From Zoogloea sp016790385 (lineage in GTDB: Bacteria; Pseudomonadota; Gammaproteobacteria; Burkholderiales; Rhodocyclaceae): 64,000 nucleotides of DNA. A program made the translations under genes and the position numbers. Positions 39,831 through 49,617 of the stretch are shown here, piece after piece. Every line of letters begins with the position of its first letter. Position 1 is the first letter of the stretch. The stretch lies in the NCBI RefSeq assembly GCF_041916735.1, contig NZ_JAYRYY010000011.1, one strand, 5' to 3'. The notes below the pieces were generated by a model. It saw nothing but the letters and a program-made list of their open reading frames with translations. It had not been told where the DNA came from and did no database searches.

Positions 39831-40778
39831 ATGCCCAGACCTCGCCTCTCCCCACGCGACGTGCTCACACCGGAAGCACTGCTCATGCTGCAACGCATCG
39901 ACGAGGCCGGCAGTTTTGCCGCGGCGGCGCGGGAAAGCGGCCTGGTGCCGAGCGCGCTGACCTACCGGGTCCGGCAGATCGAAGATGCGCTCGATGTGCT
40001 CCTTTTCGACCGGAGTTCGCGACAGGCCCGGCTGACACCGGCAGGAGCCGAACTCTTGAAGGAAGGGGCGCGCCTGCTTGCGGAACTGGACGTGATCGCC
40101 AACCGGGTGAAGCGCGTCGCCACCGGCTGGGAGGCCCAGCTCACCTTGTCCGTGGACGGGGTGATCAATCGGACCACCCTGTTCGAACTCTGCGAATCCT
40201 TTTTCGCCCTCAATCCGCCCACGCGCCTGCGCCTGCGTGATGAAGTCCTGTCCGGAACCCTGGAAGCCCTCACGTCGGGGCACGCCGACCTGGCCATCGG
40301 AGTCGTGTCCGAAACGCTGTTGCCCGAAGACGTGAACACCCTGCCCCTGGGCAGTCAGCCCTTCATATTTGCGGTTGCTCCGCATCATCCGCTGGCCCGA
40401 GCCACCTCCCCGCTGAATGAGGAGGCCATCGCACGTCATCGCGCGGTGGCCGTCGCCGACTCGGCTTCGCGGGGCAAGGGGCTCACCATCGGCCTGCTGG
40501 GCGGGCAGGACGTCTTCACCGTCCCGGGGCTCGCCGAGAAACTGGACGCACAGCTGAGGGGGATTGGTGTGGGCTTTCTGCCGGAGGGGCTGGCCCGACC
40601 TCACATCGAGGCAGGCAGACTCGTTACCCCGGCGGTCAGCCTGAAACCGCGCACGCTCAATATCAGTTACGCATGGCGAAAATCCGCTGCGACGCCGGGC
40701 AATGCGCTCGCCTGGTGGCTGTCACGTCTTGCCGACCCGGTAACACGGAAGGCGCTGGTCACCTGGAAACAGGGATGA
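39831..40778 (+). CDS. LysR-type transcriptional regulator
   Basis: Regulator of 315 residues. The N-terminal winged HTH (about 14-75) is LLMLQRIDEAGSFAAAARES followed by ALTYRVRQIEDALDVLLFDR and the usual LTPAGAELL. The C-terminal effector domain is a periplasmic-binding-protein-like fold (LTLSVDGVINRTTLFELCE, HADLAIGVVSE, GVGFLPEGLARPHIEAGRLV). It is transcribed away from the flavodoxin-fold reductase at 39025-39579 and probably regulates it. The inducer is unknown. Confidence 0.92.
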   Translation: MPRPRLSPRDVLTPEALLMLQRIDEAGSFAAAARESGLVPSALTYRVRQIEDALDVLLFDRSSRQARLTPAGAELLKEGARLLAELDVIANRVKRVATGWEAQLTLSVDGVINRTTLFELCESFFALNPPTRLRLRDEVLSGTLEALTSGHADLAIGVVSETLLPEDVNTLPLGSQPFIFAVAPHHPLARATSPLNEEAIARHRAVAVADSASRGKGLTIGLLGGQDVFTVPGLAEKLDAQLRGIGVGFLPEGLARPHIEAGRLVTPAVSLKPRTLNISYAWRKSAATPGNALAWWLSRLADPVTRKALVTWKQG

Positions 40779-40899
40779 CGACAGCCGTCTGGCAATGCGC
40801 ACGCCGGGTTACCCCCGAGGTGTCGGCAGAACTTACAGTTTGATCTGCCCCCCTCCGCCTCGGACTGCGCAATACCAGCACTGGCGGGCTGCCGGACGC

Positions 40900-40917
40900 T
40901 TGGCATGCCCTTTGCAT
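40900..40917 (+). promoter_or_regulatory. Sigma-54 promoter of the PEP-CTERM gene
   Basis: TTGGCATGCCCTTTGCAT carries GG (40902-40903) and GC (40914-40915) in the exact sigma-54 register, 12 bases apart. PEP-CTERM genes in exosortase (XrtA/PrsK-PrsR) species are known to have such promoters with a TGGCAT...TTGCA form. Predicted start near 40927, about 50 bases before the TTG start at 40978. Confidence 0.75.
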
Positions 40918-40977
40918 GTGCCGTCGGCCGGATCATTCTGATCCTGACACCCCCGAAATATCGACAAGGAATATCAC

Positions 40978-41613
40978 TTGACCCCGAAACCCAGGACCAT
41001 CGCCGCAAGACTGCGCATCGCATCGGGCATCGCTGCCGGACTCCTCGCCTCCATGGCGCCTCAGGCACAGGCGCGTCTGATCGAGATTGATGCCAGCCAG
41101 AGCTATGCCACCCATACCAGCAATTTCATCATCTGCGATCCGTCCGGCTGCAATCCCCCTCCGGTACAGACGTTCACGCTGTCCGGCATCTTTGATGCCA
41201 ATGTGCAGACCGAGAGCTTCGCGGTCAGCTTCTTCCCCACTGTCACGACCATCGAACTGGATCTGCTTCGGCTGACACCCATTTCAGTCGACCTTCACGG
41301 TGCCGACGGACTGGGCTTCCGCTTCCCGGACTTTCCCGGCGTAATGAACGGAACCTCCTTCGCGGGCAGCGCCGATCCTTGCAGCCTGTTCTTCGTTCAG
41401 GGGTCCACCTGCATGTCCATGGGCCCGTTTGGCGGTATTGCCGGCAGCTACGACGGGGAGAGCTTCACGCTCGACGGCACGGCGCCCAATGGCTTTTTTG
41501 ATCAATTCACCTACCGGATCGTCGGGCATGCCGTTCCCGAGCCCGGCACCCTGGCCCTGACCGCCCTCGCCGGGCTTGGCCTGCTCAAACGCCGGACGGG
41601 CAAGCGCGCCTGA
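40978..41613 (+). CDS. PEP-CTERM sorting-domain protein
   Basis: Exported protein of 211 residues. The signal peptide is about residues 1-32 (IAAGLLASMAPQAQA). A beta-rich body without recognisable enzymatic motifs follows, and the C-terminus is a textbook PEP-CTERM: VPEPGTLALTALAGLGLLKRR, i.e. Pro-Glu-Pro, a hydrophobic helix and a basic tail. Exosortase cleaves such tails and links the protein to the exopolysaccharide matrix or surface. The start codon is TTG at 40978, supported by an AAGGA Shine-Dalgarno 8 bases upstream; no ATG or GTG fits. Four Cys (two in ICDPSGCNP) could form disulfides. Exosortase itself is not in the window. The specific function is unknown. Confidence 0.9.
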   Translation: MTPKPRTIAARLRIASGIAAGLLASMAPQAQARLIEIDASQSYATHTSNFIICDPSGCNPPPVQTFTLSGIFDANVQTESFAVSFFPTVTTIELDLLRLTPISVDLHGADGLGFRFPDFPGVMNGTSFAGSADPCSLFFVQGSTCMSMGPFGGIAGSYDGESFTLDGTAPNGFFDQFTYRIVGHAVPEPGTLALTALAGLGLLKRRTGKRA

Positions 41614-41668
41614 GCGGCACCTGCCGGTCGAAAGCCCGGCCGGCCGCTTCCCTCACCCCGGAATGACA

Positions 41669-41695
41669 GGGGGCCGATACGCATATCGGCCCCCC
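41669..41695. terminator. Hairpin between convergent genes
   Basis: Perfect stem GGGGGCCGATA-CGCA-TATCGGCCCCC between the ends of the PEP-CTERM gene (plus) and the MaoC gene (minus). There is no T tract on either side, but position and strength suggest a shared bidirectional transcript end. Confidence 0.55.
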
Positions 41696-41718
41696 GGGTC
41701 ACGCGATGGTCGAAACGC

Positions 41719-42165
41719 TCAGCGCTTCGGCACCATGATCTCCGCTTCGCCTTCCAGCACAACCTTGCCCTTCACCGTGCATACGGTGTCGAACTTGGCC
41801 TTGCGCTTTTCGGGAACGAGTTCCTTGATGGTGCAGCGGGCCACCACGGTGTCGCCGATCTTGACCGGAGCCTTGAACTTCAGGGTCTGGGACAGGTAGA
41901 TGGAGCCCGGCCCGGGGAACTTGGTGCCGAACACGGTGGAGATGAAACCGGCCGAAAGCATGCCGTGGGCGATACGGCCGCCGAACATGCTGGCGGCGGC
42001 CAGCTCTTCATTGACGTGGACGGGGTTGAAATCACCCGTGACACCGGCAAAGGCCAGGATGTCGGCCTCGGTCACGGTACGGGCATAGACGCCGCCCTGG
42101 CCAACGGCCAGATCTTCGAACTTGGCGCCGTAGAATTCTTCGAAATCGTTGGTCTGCTCACTCAT
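41719..42165 (-). CDS. MaoC-family (R)-specific enoyl-CoA hydratase
   Basis: Single hot-dog-fold hydratase of 148 residues, PhaJ-like. The catalytic motif is intact: FAGVTGDFNPVHVNEELAA (about residues 38-56), with the Asp and His of the hydratase-2 motif, and FGGRIAHGMLSAGFIS follows directly. PhaJ-type enzymes hydrate trans-2-enoyl-CoA to (R)-3-hydroxyacyl-CoA, linking beta-oxidation to polyhydroxyalkanoate synthesis. It stands apart from both neighbours, 121 bases downstream of ureG on the same strand. The intervening hairpin at 42252-42276 suggests an independent transcript. The physiological substrate is not known. Confidence 0.9.
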   Translation of the reverse strand: MSEQTNDFEEFYGAKFEDLAVGQGGVYARTVTEADILAFAGVTGDFNPVHVNEELAAASMFGGRIAHGMLSAGFISTVFGTKFPGPGSIYLSQTLKFKAPVKIGDTVVARCTIKELVPEKRKAKFDTVCTVKGKVVLEGEAEIMVPKR

Positions 42166-42251
42166 TGCTATTCCCTTTGCGTGTTATTGATCGTTGGAAA
42201 GGCCGCGTCCCGCGTCGAAACGCTGTCGGCACTTGACGCTTCGGCAGCATA

Positions 42252-42276
42252 CCTCAAAGCCGTGACGGCTTTGAGG
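42252..42276 (-). terminator. Hairpin after ureG
   Basis: Perfect stem CCTCAAAGCCG-TGA-CGGCTTTGAGG starting 10 bases after the ureG stop. It has no T tract on the minus strand. It may end or stabilise the long urt-ure transcript. Nothing else is seen in 42166-42286. Confidence 0.5.
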
Positions 42277-42286
42277 TGGCAAGCGC

Positions 42287-42901
42287 TCATGCATCCACCA
42301 GCAGGCCCTGCTTCTCGATGAAGGCGATGATCTCGGCCAGGCCCTGGTTGGTCTTGAGATTGCTGAAGATGAAGGGGCGCTCACCGCGCATCTTTTTCGC
42401 GTCCCGATCCATCACCTCCAGGGAGGCGCCGACCATCGGCGCCAGGTCGATCTTGTTGATCACCAGCAGGTCGCTCTTGGTGATGCCCGGCCCACCCTTG
42501 CGGGGGATCTTGTCGCCCGCCGACACATCGATGACGTAGATCGTCAGGTCGGACAGCTCGGGCGAGAAGGTGGCCGCCAGGTTGTCGCCGCCGGATTCGA
42601 CGAAGATCAGCTCCACATCGGGAAAAAGACGGATCAGGCGATCCACTGCCTCGAGATTGATGGAGGCATCCTCGCGGATGGCCGTGTGGGGGCAGCCGCC
42701 GGTCTCGACGCCGATGATGCGGTCGGGCGTGAGGGCTTCGTTACGCACCAGAAACTGGGCATCCTCGGCGGTGTAGATGTCATTGGTGACGACGCACAGG
42801 TCGTACTTGTCGCGCAGGGCCTGGCACAGGGCCAGGGTCAGGGCGGTCTTGCCCGAGCCGACGGGGCCGCCGATACCGACGCGCAGGGGTTGGCCTTTCA
42901 T
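42287..42901 (-). CDS. ureG: Urease accessory GTPase
   Basis: Urease maturation GTPase of 204 residues that drives nickel delivery to the UreABC apoenzyme. The P-loop is IGGPVGSGKTALTLAL (about residues 11-26). The metal-binding CPH is in ETGGCPHTAIREDASINLEA (about 67-86), then FVESGGDNLAATFSPEL and the base-specificity NKID in LLVINKIDLAP. The ATG at 42901 was chosen because upstream residues are not conserved. It overlaps the stop of an unrelated patatin gene (ATGA). In most bacteria ureG directly follows ureF; here the patatin gene lies between them. Confidence 0.96.
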   Translation of the reverse strand: MKGQPLRVGIGGPVGSGKTALTLALCQALRDKYDLCVVTNDIYTAEDAQFLVRNEALTPDRIIGVETGGCPHTAIREDASINLEAVDRLIRLFPDVELIFVESGGDNLAATFSPELSDLTIYVIDVSAGDKIPRKGGPGITKSDLLVINKIDLAPMVGASLEVMDRDAKKMRGERPFIFSNLKTNQGLAEIIAFIEKQGLLVDA

Positions 42902-44280
42902 GTCACTTCCTCGATGGGGTCTTGGTGATGTTGGGAGGGGGGAAGGGAGGCCACCAGCCGACGCCACTGGCGGGCCAGCTCCGCGTCTTCAAGCAGGCCG
43001 GCGAGGCTGGCGGGCGACGGCCAGTCCGGGTTCGGATAGATCTTGCAGGTCTGCTTCATGCATCGATGGGGCCGAACCAGCGCGTGGCCCTTCGCCGCCT
43101 CGTGGGCGGCACGGATGCCTTCGGCAATCAGCGCGTCGATGAAAGCCGGGTCGCGATTGAGCTTGGAAGCATGGTTGAGCCGATAGCGCGACAGCGGGCC
43201 GGTCTTTGGGGTATCGAGGGCGATGAAACTCACCGTCACGGACTTGTAGGCAGCGAGACGCGGCGGCAGCTTACGCAGTTCACACTCTTCGCGCAGATCA
43301 CTCAGTTCGTCGGCAATCAGGTTGATCCGGTCGATGGAACGCAGTTCCTGCCCCAGGGACAGATTGCCGGCCAGCTCATTGCGCCGGTCGGCCTGCTCTT
43401 CCGGGTTCTGGGGGCCGGCATCTGCCCCTTCGTAGCGGTTGGGGTTGATCTGCACCACCCACAGCAGATCGGGCTTGCAATCGCGGCCGCGTCCGTCAAA
43501 AAAATCATTGATCGGCGGGTTCTGGGAGTACAGACCGTCCCAGAACACCCTTGGCCCGCGCCCGGAGCCGACGTCTTCCTGCAAGCTCACGGGCGTGGCC
43601 ATGAAGAGTTCGGGGATGCAGGCACTGGCCAGCAACTCGTCCAGACGCAAGCCGAAGGCCGGCTGGTCGGGGAAGGTGCGAAACGCCGTCTGGGGCTCGC
43701 CCCCCGGATTGACGATATCCACCGCCCCGACGAAGAGATCAACGCCCTCGCGCCCGAAGAAACGGTCGGCCTGATCGGGCAACCCGACCACGGCACGCAT
43801 ATCGTCCTTCATGCGCCCCTGTATCAGGGCGGACGCCAACCCCGACGGTGGGAAGTTCACCTCCGGAAGCCAGCGCTGCAGGCTCATCCCCCACTGGATG
43901 GTGGCGTTGGTGAAGTACTCGCCCCACCAGATCGGCTGCTTGCCCGCGGTTTCGAGGCTGGCCTTGTTGCGGTTCCAGTAACGCAGCACCCGGCGGGCGC
44001 CCTCGGCCCAGCTGTCATCGGGCACCTCGCTCCAGGCCATGGCGGCAGTGATCGCCCCACCGGACGTGCCCGAAAGACCCATCAGCTTGAACCACTGGTC
44101 CTCTTCGCCAATGGTGCGAAAGTGCTCGAAGGACAGGAACAAATAGGCCAGCACCCCCGCCGTGAAGGCCGTATGGGCGCCACCGCCCTGGCAGGCAATG
44201 GCAAGGCGTGGCACATCGCCCGCTCCGCCAGGGGCATTTTCGGGCGTTTTTCCGGATCGGGTCTGATTCGGTTTGCGCAT
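42898..44280 (-). CDS. Patatin-like phospholipase inserted in the urease operon
   Basis: Patatin-family protein of 460 residues with no signal peptide. The Gly-rich oxyanion loop is CQGGGAHTAFTAGVLAYLF (about residues 30-48), the nucleophile Ser is in LSGTSGGAITAAMAW (about 69-83), and the Asp is probably in FWDGLYSQNPPINDF. That motif is DGL rather than DGG/DGA. The body is Trp- and Pro-rich, and the C-terminal half (about 270-460) is not recognised. It starts 1 base after ureF and its end overlaps ureG by 4 bases, so it is translationally embedded among nickel-insertion genes. A lipase has no known part in urease maturation. Its close fit suggests an old and tolerated, or useful, insertion. 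Confidence 0.85.
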   Translation of the reverse strand: MRKPNQTRSGKTPENAPGGAGDVPRLAIACQGGGAHTAFTAGVLAYLFLSFEHFRTIGEEDQWFKLMGLSGTSGGAITAAMAWSEVPDDSWAEGARRVLRYWNRNKASLETAGKQPIWWGEYFTNATIQWGMSLQRWLPEVNFPPSGLASALIQGRMKDDMRAVVGLPDQADRFFGREGVDLFVGAVDIVNPGGEPQTAFRTFPDQPAFGLRLDELLASACIPELFMATPVSLQEDVGSGRGPRVFWDGLYSQNPPINDFFDGRGRDCKPDLLWVVQINPNRYEGADAGPQNPEEQADRRNELAGNLSLGQELRSIDRINLIADELSDLREECELRKLPPRLAAYKSVTVSFIALDTPKTGPLSRYRLNHASKLNRDPAFIDALIAEGIRAAHEAAKGHALVRPHRCMKQTCKIYPNPDWPSPASLAGLLEDAELARQWRRLVASLPPSQHHQDPIEEVT

Positions 44281-44281
44281 G

Positions 44282-44968
44282 TCAGGAACGGAAGAGTCGT
44301 GAATATTGGGTTTCGTGACGGCTGCTGGCGATGGCCAGGCCGGGCTGGAAGTTGGACCAGGCCTCCGGCGCCAGGGCCTGCGCGGCCTCCACCTGCCGGG
44401 GCACCGCCGCCGCCAGGGTCGACAACAGGCGCTGCCCCGCGGCCTGACCGAGGGGCACGGCCTTCACCGCGGCCATCACCTGATTCTCGATCCAGGCCCA
44501 GGCATAACCGGTGAGGGCCGGCGCGGCTTCGATCTCCCAGGCCACCGCGACCGCGGCCCACACCGTGGGAAAGGCGGGCTCCTCGATGGCCCGGATGCGC
44601 GCCACCCAGCCGGGCAGGCCGGTAAAGGCCGGCAGATCCACCAGCAGGCGGACCAGGGAATAGCCCATCTGCACCGTCTCGGCGCGCAGCTCGGCGGTCT
44701 CGCGGCTGGCCAGGCACCGGGCGTTGAGCTCAAGGACAGCCGCGTCGTCGCCCTGCCGCCAGGCCGCCATCAGGCGCGCCAGCAGGGGCAGCTCGTAGCT
44801 GCCAAAGGCGCCCGCCAGCGCATCGCCGATCCACTCGCCCACCTGGGCCTCGGTCTTCACCGCGCCGGTATCGACCACCCACTCCAGCCCCTGGGAATAG
44901 GTGTACGCCCCCACCGGCAGGGCCGGGCTGACGAGCTGCATCAGGCGGATCAGGGGCAGGTGGTTCAT
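44282..44968 (-). CDS. ureF: Urease accessory protein UreF
   Basis: All-helical urease chaperone of 228 residues that binds UreD (UreH) and UreG to load nickel. The family opening is clear: RLMQLVSPALPVGAYTYSQG (about residues 8-27), followed by LEWVVDTGAVKTEAQVGEWI. The centre has RETAELRAETVQMGYSLVRLL, and the C-terminal half has QAAGQRLLSTLAAAVPRQVE. The ATG at 44968 was chosen at the start of similarity; a longer in-frame start adds 49 non-family residues antisense to ureE. It lies 43 bases after ureE. Confidence 0.94.
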   Translation of the reverse strand: MNHLPLIRLMQLVSPALPVGAYTYSQGLEWVVDTGAVKTEAQVGEWIGDALAGAFGSYELPLLARLMAAWRQGDDAAVLELNARCLASRETAELRAETVQMGYSLVRLLVDLPAFTGLPGWVARIRAIEEPAFPTVWAAVAVAWEIEAAPALTGYAWAWIENQVMAAVKAVPLGQAAGQRLLSTLAAAVPRQVEAAQALAPEAWSNFQPGLAIASSRHETQYSRLFRS

Positions 44969-45011
44969 GGCAGCTGCCCCTGCCGGGCGCGCCGCGGGCA
45001 CGGTTGCAGGG

Positions 45012-45488
45012 TCATTTGTACTGGTGGATCTTCGCTTCGGTGGCGCCCCGCTCCGCATGGTGATGGCCATGGGCGTAGGCACCGGCTTCGGGTTCGAAGG
45101 GCGCCGACAGGGCATGCACCTCAGCCCCCAGCCCCGTGAGCATGGTCTTCAGCACATGATCGGTCTGGATGCGCAGCCAGCCCTCCCCCACCTGCACCGC
45201 CACATGGCGGTTGCCCAGGTGATAGGCCACCCGGGCCAGGGCAAAGGCATCGGCGCAGCGCGCCTCGAGCAGGTCTTCAGGCGCCGACACCACCTCCACC
45301 ACCCGCCCATCCTGGGCCTGCAACCGGTCGCCGCCGCGCAGGATGGTGCCCCGAGGCAGAAACATCCCGACCTCCTCCCCGCCCACCAGTTGGGTGCGCA
45401 GCCGGCTCTTGGTACGGGCATCGAAGTTGAGTTCAAGACGCGCCGCAGGCGCGGCGTCGCCGGTGTAGAGGGTTTCGATCAGGAGCAA
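45012..45488 (-). CDS. ureE: Urease accessory nickel chaperone UreE
   Basis: Nickel-binding metallochaperone of 158 residues. The N-terminal peptide-binding domain includes RLRTQLVGGEEVGMFLPRG (about residues 29-47). The metal-binding domain has YHLGNRHVAVQVGEGWLRI (about 89-107) and HVLKTMLTGLGAEVHALSAP. The tail is His-rich (YAHGHHHAE). The start codon is TTG at 45488, supported by GAAGGAAAG about 10 bases upstream; no ATG is available near the conserved N-terminus. An unrelated small membrane-protein gene sits 3 bases upstream, between ureE and ureC. Confidence 0.93.
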   Translation of the reverse strand: MLLIETLYTGDAAPAARLELNFDARTKSRLRTQLVGGEEVGMFLPRGTILRGGDRLQAQDGRVVEVVSAPEDLLEARCADAFALARVAYHLGNRHVAVQVGEGWLRIQTDHVLKTMLTGLGAEVHALSAPFEPEAGAYAHGHHHAERGATEAKIHQYK

Positions 45489-45491
45489 GAT

Positions 45492-45941
45492 TCAGCTTTC
45501 CTTCATTAATTTATTGAGGATCATGCTTTTGCGGGCAGCAGAGAAAATCTTGGTGCCGCCTGACAACATCAGCGTCCAGAAGAGCAGCCAGTAAGGCCAC
45601 CAAACATCGTGCCCGCCGTTCGATAGGGCAAGCATGAAGAAGAATCCAAAGACGACGATCATCGGGCCAAGCACCGCGTCATGTCTCACTGTCGCCGGCC
45701 ATGTCCCGACCCACGAATTCGTCCCGGGCTCAATCCATGCCAGCAGCGATGGCATGGATCCATCCGCATCCTTCAACAAGGCTCTGACATTTGACCACTC
45801 TCCAGCCTCCATCTTCGCCGGACTGAAGATTGCGTACTCGCGCCGGTCATCGAACTCTGCGGAAAAACTCCAATGCTTACTTCCTGGCGCCACATCAAAA
45901 ATCCGCAGATGCTTCAAAGTCACCACAGTCACACTCGTCAT
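45492..45941 (-). CDS. Unrecognised small membrane protein between ureC and ureE
   Basis: A 149-residue protein that I do not recognise. The first ~90 residues are soluble and beta-rich (HWSFSAEFDDRREYAIFSPA, LLAWIEPGTNSWVGTWPATV). Two membrane spans follow: about residues 91-106 (LGPMIVVFGFFFMLAL) and about 113-127 (WWPYWLLFWTLMLSG). A short basic tail follows. Base composition is visibly AT-richer than the surrounding urease genes, suggesting acquisition by transfer. It lies 13 bases after ureC and 3 bases before ureE, on the same strand. It is not UreJ/HupE or another known nickel permease. A role in urease maturation cannot be claimed. Confidence 0.75.
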   Translation of the reverse strand: MTSVTVVTLKHLRIFDVAPGSKHWSFSAEFDDRREYAIFSPAKMEAGEWSNVRALLKDADGSMPSLLAWIEPGTNSWVGTWPATVRHDAVLGPMIVVFGFFFMLALSNGGHDVWWPYWLLFWTLMLSGGTKIFSAARKSMILNKLMKES

Positions 45942-45954
45942 AGTGACCGGGAGT

Positions 45955-47655
<1,701 letters not shown>

Positions 47656-47656
47656 G

Positions 47657-47962
47657 TCAGAGCGCTCCCATCACTTGAGCGTTGAAGCCGAACACCTTGC
47701 GGTCACCCGCCAGGGCTACCAGCTCGACGGTACGGGTCTGGCCGGGCTCAAAACGCACCGCCGTACCGGCCGCAATGTTGAGGCGGAACCCCCGGGCCGC
47801 CGCCCGGTCAAAATCCAGGGCCGGGTTGGTTTCGGCGAAGTGGTAGTGGGAGCCAACCTGGATCGGCCGGTCGCCGGTGTTGGCCACCGTGAGGGTCAGG
47901 GTGCTGCGGCCGACGTTGAGCTCGAGCTCGCCGTCAAGGGTGTCGATTTCACCGGGGATCAT
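47657..47962 (-). CDS. ureB: Urease beta subunit
   Basis: Small structural subunit of urease, 101 residues. The family opening MIPGEIDTLDGELELNVGR is followed by VANTGDRPIQVGSHYHFAETNPALDFDR and GFRLNIAAGTAVRFEPGQTR, all typical. It stabilises the UreABC trimer. It lies 9 bases after ureA and 1 base before ureC, a normal ureA-ureB-ureC run with separate, unfused subunits as in most proteobacteria. Confidence 0.97.
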   Translation of the reverse strand: MIPGEIDTLDGELELNVGRSTLTLTVANTGDRPIQVGSHYHFAETNPALDFDRAAARGFRLNIAAGTAVRFEPGQTRTVELVALAGDRKVFGFNAQVMGAL

Positions 47963-47971
47963 GATCGCGCC

Positions 47972-48274
47972 TCACACAATGGGCTGATGGACGGTGACGA
48001 GCTTGGTGCCGTCGGGAAAGGTGGCCTCCACCTGGATGTCCGGGATCATCTCCGGCACGCCTTCCATCACGTCGGCGCGGGTCAGCAGCGTGGTGCCGTA
48101 ATTCATCAACTCGGCCACGGTACGGCCGTCGCGGGCGCCCTCAAGCACCGCGGCGGTGATGAAGGCCACGGCCTCGGGGTAGTTGAGCTTGAGGCCGCGG
48201 GCCTTGCGCCGCTCCGCCAGCAGGCCGGCGGTAAAGATCAGCAGCTTGTCTTTCTCTCGGGGGGTCAGTTCCAT
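47972..48274 (-). CDS. ureA: Urease gamma subunit
   Basis: Smallest structural subunit of urease, 100 residues. MELTPREKDKLLIFTAGLLAERRKARG is the standard opening, followed by LNYPEAVAFITAAVLEGARDGRTVAELM and VPEMIPDIQVEATFPDGTKLVTVH. The ATG is unambiguous. It follows ureD after an 83-base gap and begins the structural block ureABC. Confidence 0.97.
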   Translation of the reverse strand: MELTPREKDKLLIFTAGLLAERRKARGLKLNYPEAVAFITAAVLEGARDGRTVAELMNYGTTLLTRADVMEGVPEMIPDIQVEATFPDGTKLVTVHQPIV

Positions 48275-48357
48275 GGAGGATGCCTTTCATTGACGTTCGG
48301 GCGCACAGTGGATGATAGTGGTGAAGCCCCTGCCGCGGCCATCCGCAAACTTCGATT

Positions 48358-49248
48358 TCAGGTATGCCAGATTCGCGGCACCTCCGCCGGGCGCCCCGCC
48401 AGGGCGGGCCGCAATACCGACCACACCGCCACGAACCAGGCCCGCGCGGCCTCTGCCGACGGCCCCAGGTAACGGGCCACCAGCAAGCCGGGCAGACGCG
48501 TCACGGCGGCATCTCCAATCAGTGGCCGGATCTCGCGACACGCCGCCAGCAAGCTCCCGTCGATAGCATCCGACGCCACCAGCAGGCTGCCCGTGACCGG
48601 CTGCCCGCCCAGGCCCACGGGCGAATCCAGCAGGCGCGAGCCCCCTTCTATCAGGCCCTGCTCACTCCAGATCAGCCGACCATCCCGCTCGATGCGCGAA
48701 GCCAGCCGCAGCCGCCCCCGGGTCAGACGCTCGCCCGACGCGGTACGCCCCAGGCACAGCAGATCCAGGCCCATGTAAACCGCGTCGCCGGCCAGACGCA
48801 CCACGGTCTCGGTGCGCCCATGCACCCGGTCGAAAACGATGCTCTCCTGGGGCAGCCACTCAAACACCCCGCCCCGGCCCACCTCGAAGTCCAGGCGCTG
48901 GGTGGCCAGCGGGCCATTGCTGCGATACCACTTGCCGGCCCCCGGGGTGGTGATCAGCGCCTTCGCCCCCTCGCCCACCCGCACCTGCACCGTCAACGCA
49001 TCGCCCCCGGCGATCCCCGCCGGCGGGTGCAGCATCAGGGCGTGGCATACCTCGGGGCCCTCGGGATAGAGCGCTTTCTGCACCCGAAGCGGGCCTTCGT
49101 GGCGTCGATGCGCCAACACGGTGCCATGACCTACGCGAACCTCGAAGCCAAGCTCCAGGCGAGCGCACCAGTTGCGGGCGCTATTGACTGATAAATCAGC
49201 GATCTCGGAAGGCCGCACCCCGTCGGGGGAAGAAATTGTCACCAGCAT
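48358..49248 (-). CDS. ureD: Urease accessory protein UreD
   Basis: Urease maturation factor of 296 residues that binds the apoenzyme first and recruits UreF and UreG. Family features are HRRHEGPLRVQKALYPEGPEVCH (about residues 47-69), LHPPAGIAGGDALTVQVRVGEGA, TTPGAGKWYRS, FEWLPQESIVFDRV and MGLDLLCLGRTASGE. The N-terminal ~25 residues before NSARNWCARLELGF are variable, so the start could lie slightly downstream. It is the first urease gene and lies 69 bases after the ccdB toxin gene. Confidence 0.94.
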   Translation of the reverse strand: MLVTISSPDGVRPSEIADLSVNSARNWCARLELGFEVRVGHGTVLAHRRHEGPLRVQKALYPEGPEVCHALMLHPPAGIAGGDALTVQVRVGEGAKALITTPGAGKWYRSNGPLATQRLDFEVGRGGVFEWLPQESIVFDRVHGRTETVVRLAGDAVYMGLDLLCLGRTASGERLTRGRLRLASRIERDGRLIWSEQGLIEGGSRLLDSPVGLGGQPVTGSLLVASDAIDGSLLAACREIRPLIGDAAVTRLPGLLVARYLGPSAEAARAWFVAVWSVLRPALAGRPAEVPRIWHT

Positions 49249-49317
49249 GGGGCGTCAGACAGCAAAACACGTGCCGAGGAAAAAGAAAGACCAAGGGCGA
49301 AGGACGGGATGACGCGC

Positions 49318-49617
49318 CTAGAATCCCTGAAACAAAAGATCCAGCGCCGCAACGATCTCCGCGCGCCGGTCATCCAGTGACATGACCGGCTGTTTGAGCA
49401 TCTGCACCGGTACGGCGGCCATGCCCTGGGTCATCATGACGACACTTCGGCCTTCGACCTCGAACACCGGATTCAAGCCCTTGGCGAATACGGGGATCTC
49501 GTGCAGAAGAAACAGCGGGGCGACAACCCGGGTTGAGAAGTGACTGTTGATATCGGCCTGCAGATCCAGGAGGTAACCGTCCCGCTCAGGGTTTCGGTAA
49601 ACGGTGTACCGCGACAT
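49318..49617 (-). CDS. ccdB: CcdB-like toxin
   Basis: CcdB-family toxin of 99 residues, the family length; CcdB poisons DNA gyrase. The SH3-like fold pattern is visible: YTVYRNPERDGYLLDLQADI, VVAPLFLLHEIPVFAKGLNPVF, VVMMTQGMAAVPVQML, and the terminal helix RRAEIVAALDLLFQGF, whose last residues (W99-G100-I101 in plasmid CcdB) contact gyrase. Here the tail is FQGF. The start overlaps the antitoxin stop by one base (TGATG). The pair interrupts the urtE-ureD junction. Confidence 0.9.
   Translation of the reverse strand: MSRYTVYRNPERDGYLLDLQADINSHFSTRVVAPLFLLHEIPVFAKGLNPVFEVEGRSVVMMTQGMAAVPVQMLKQPVMSLDDRRAEIVAALDLLFQGF

Noticed and set aside
45492..45941. UreJ/HupE nickel permease
   Set aside because: Only two membrane spans are present, with a soluble N-terminal half and no His-rich nickel motif.
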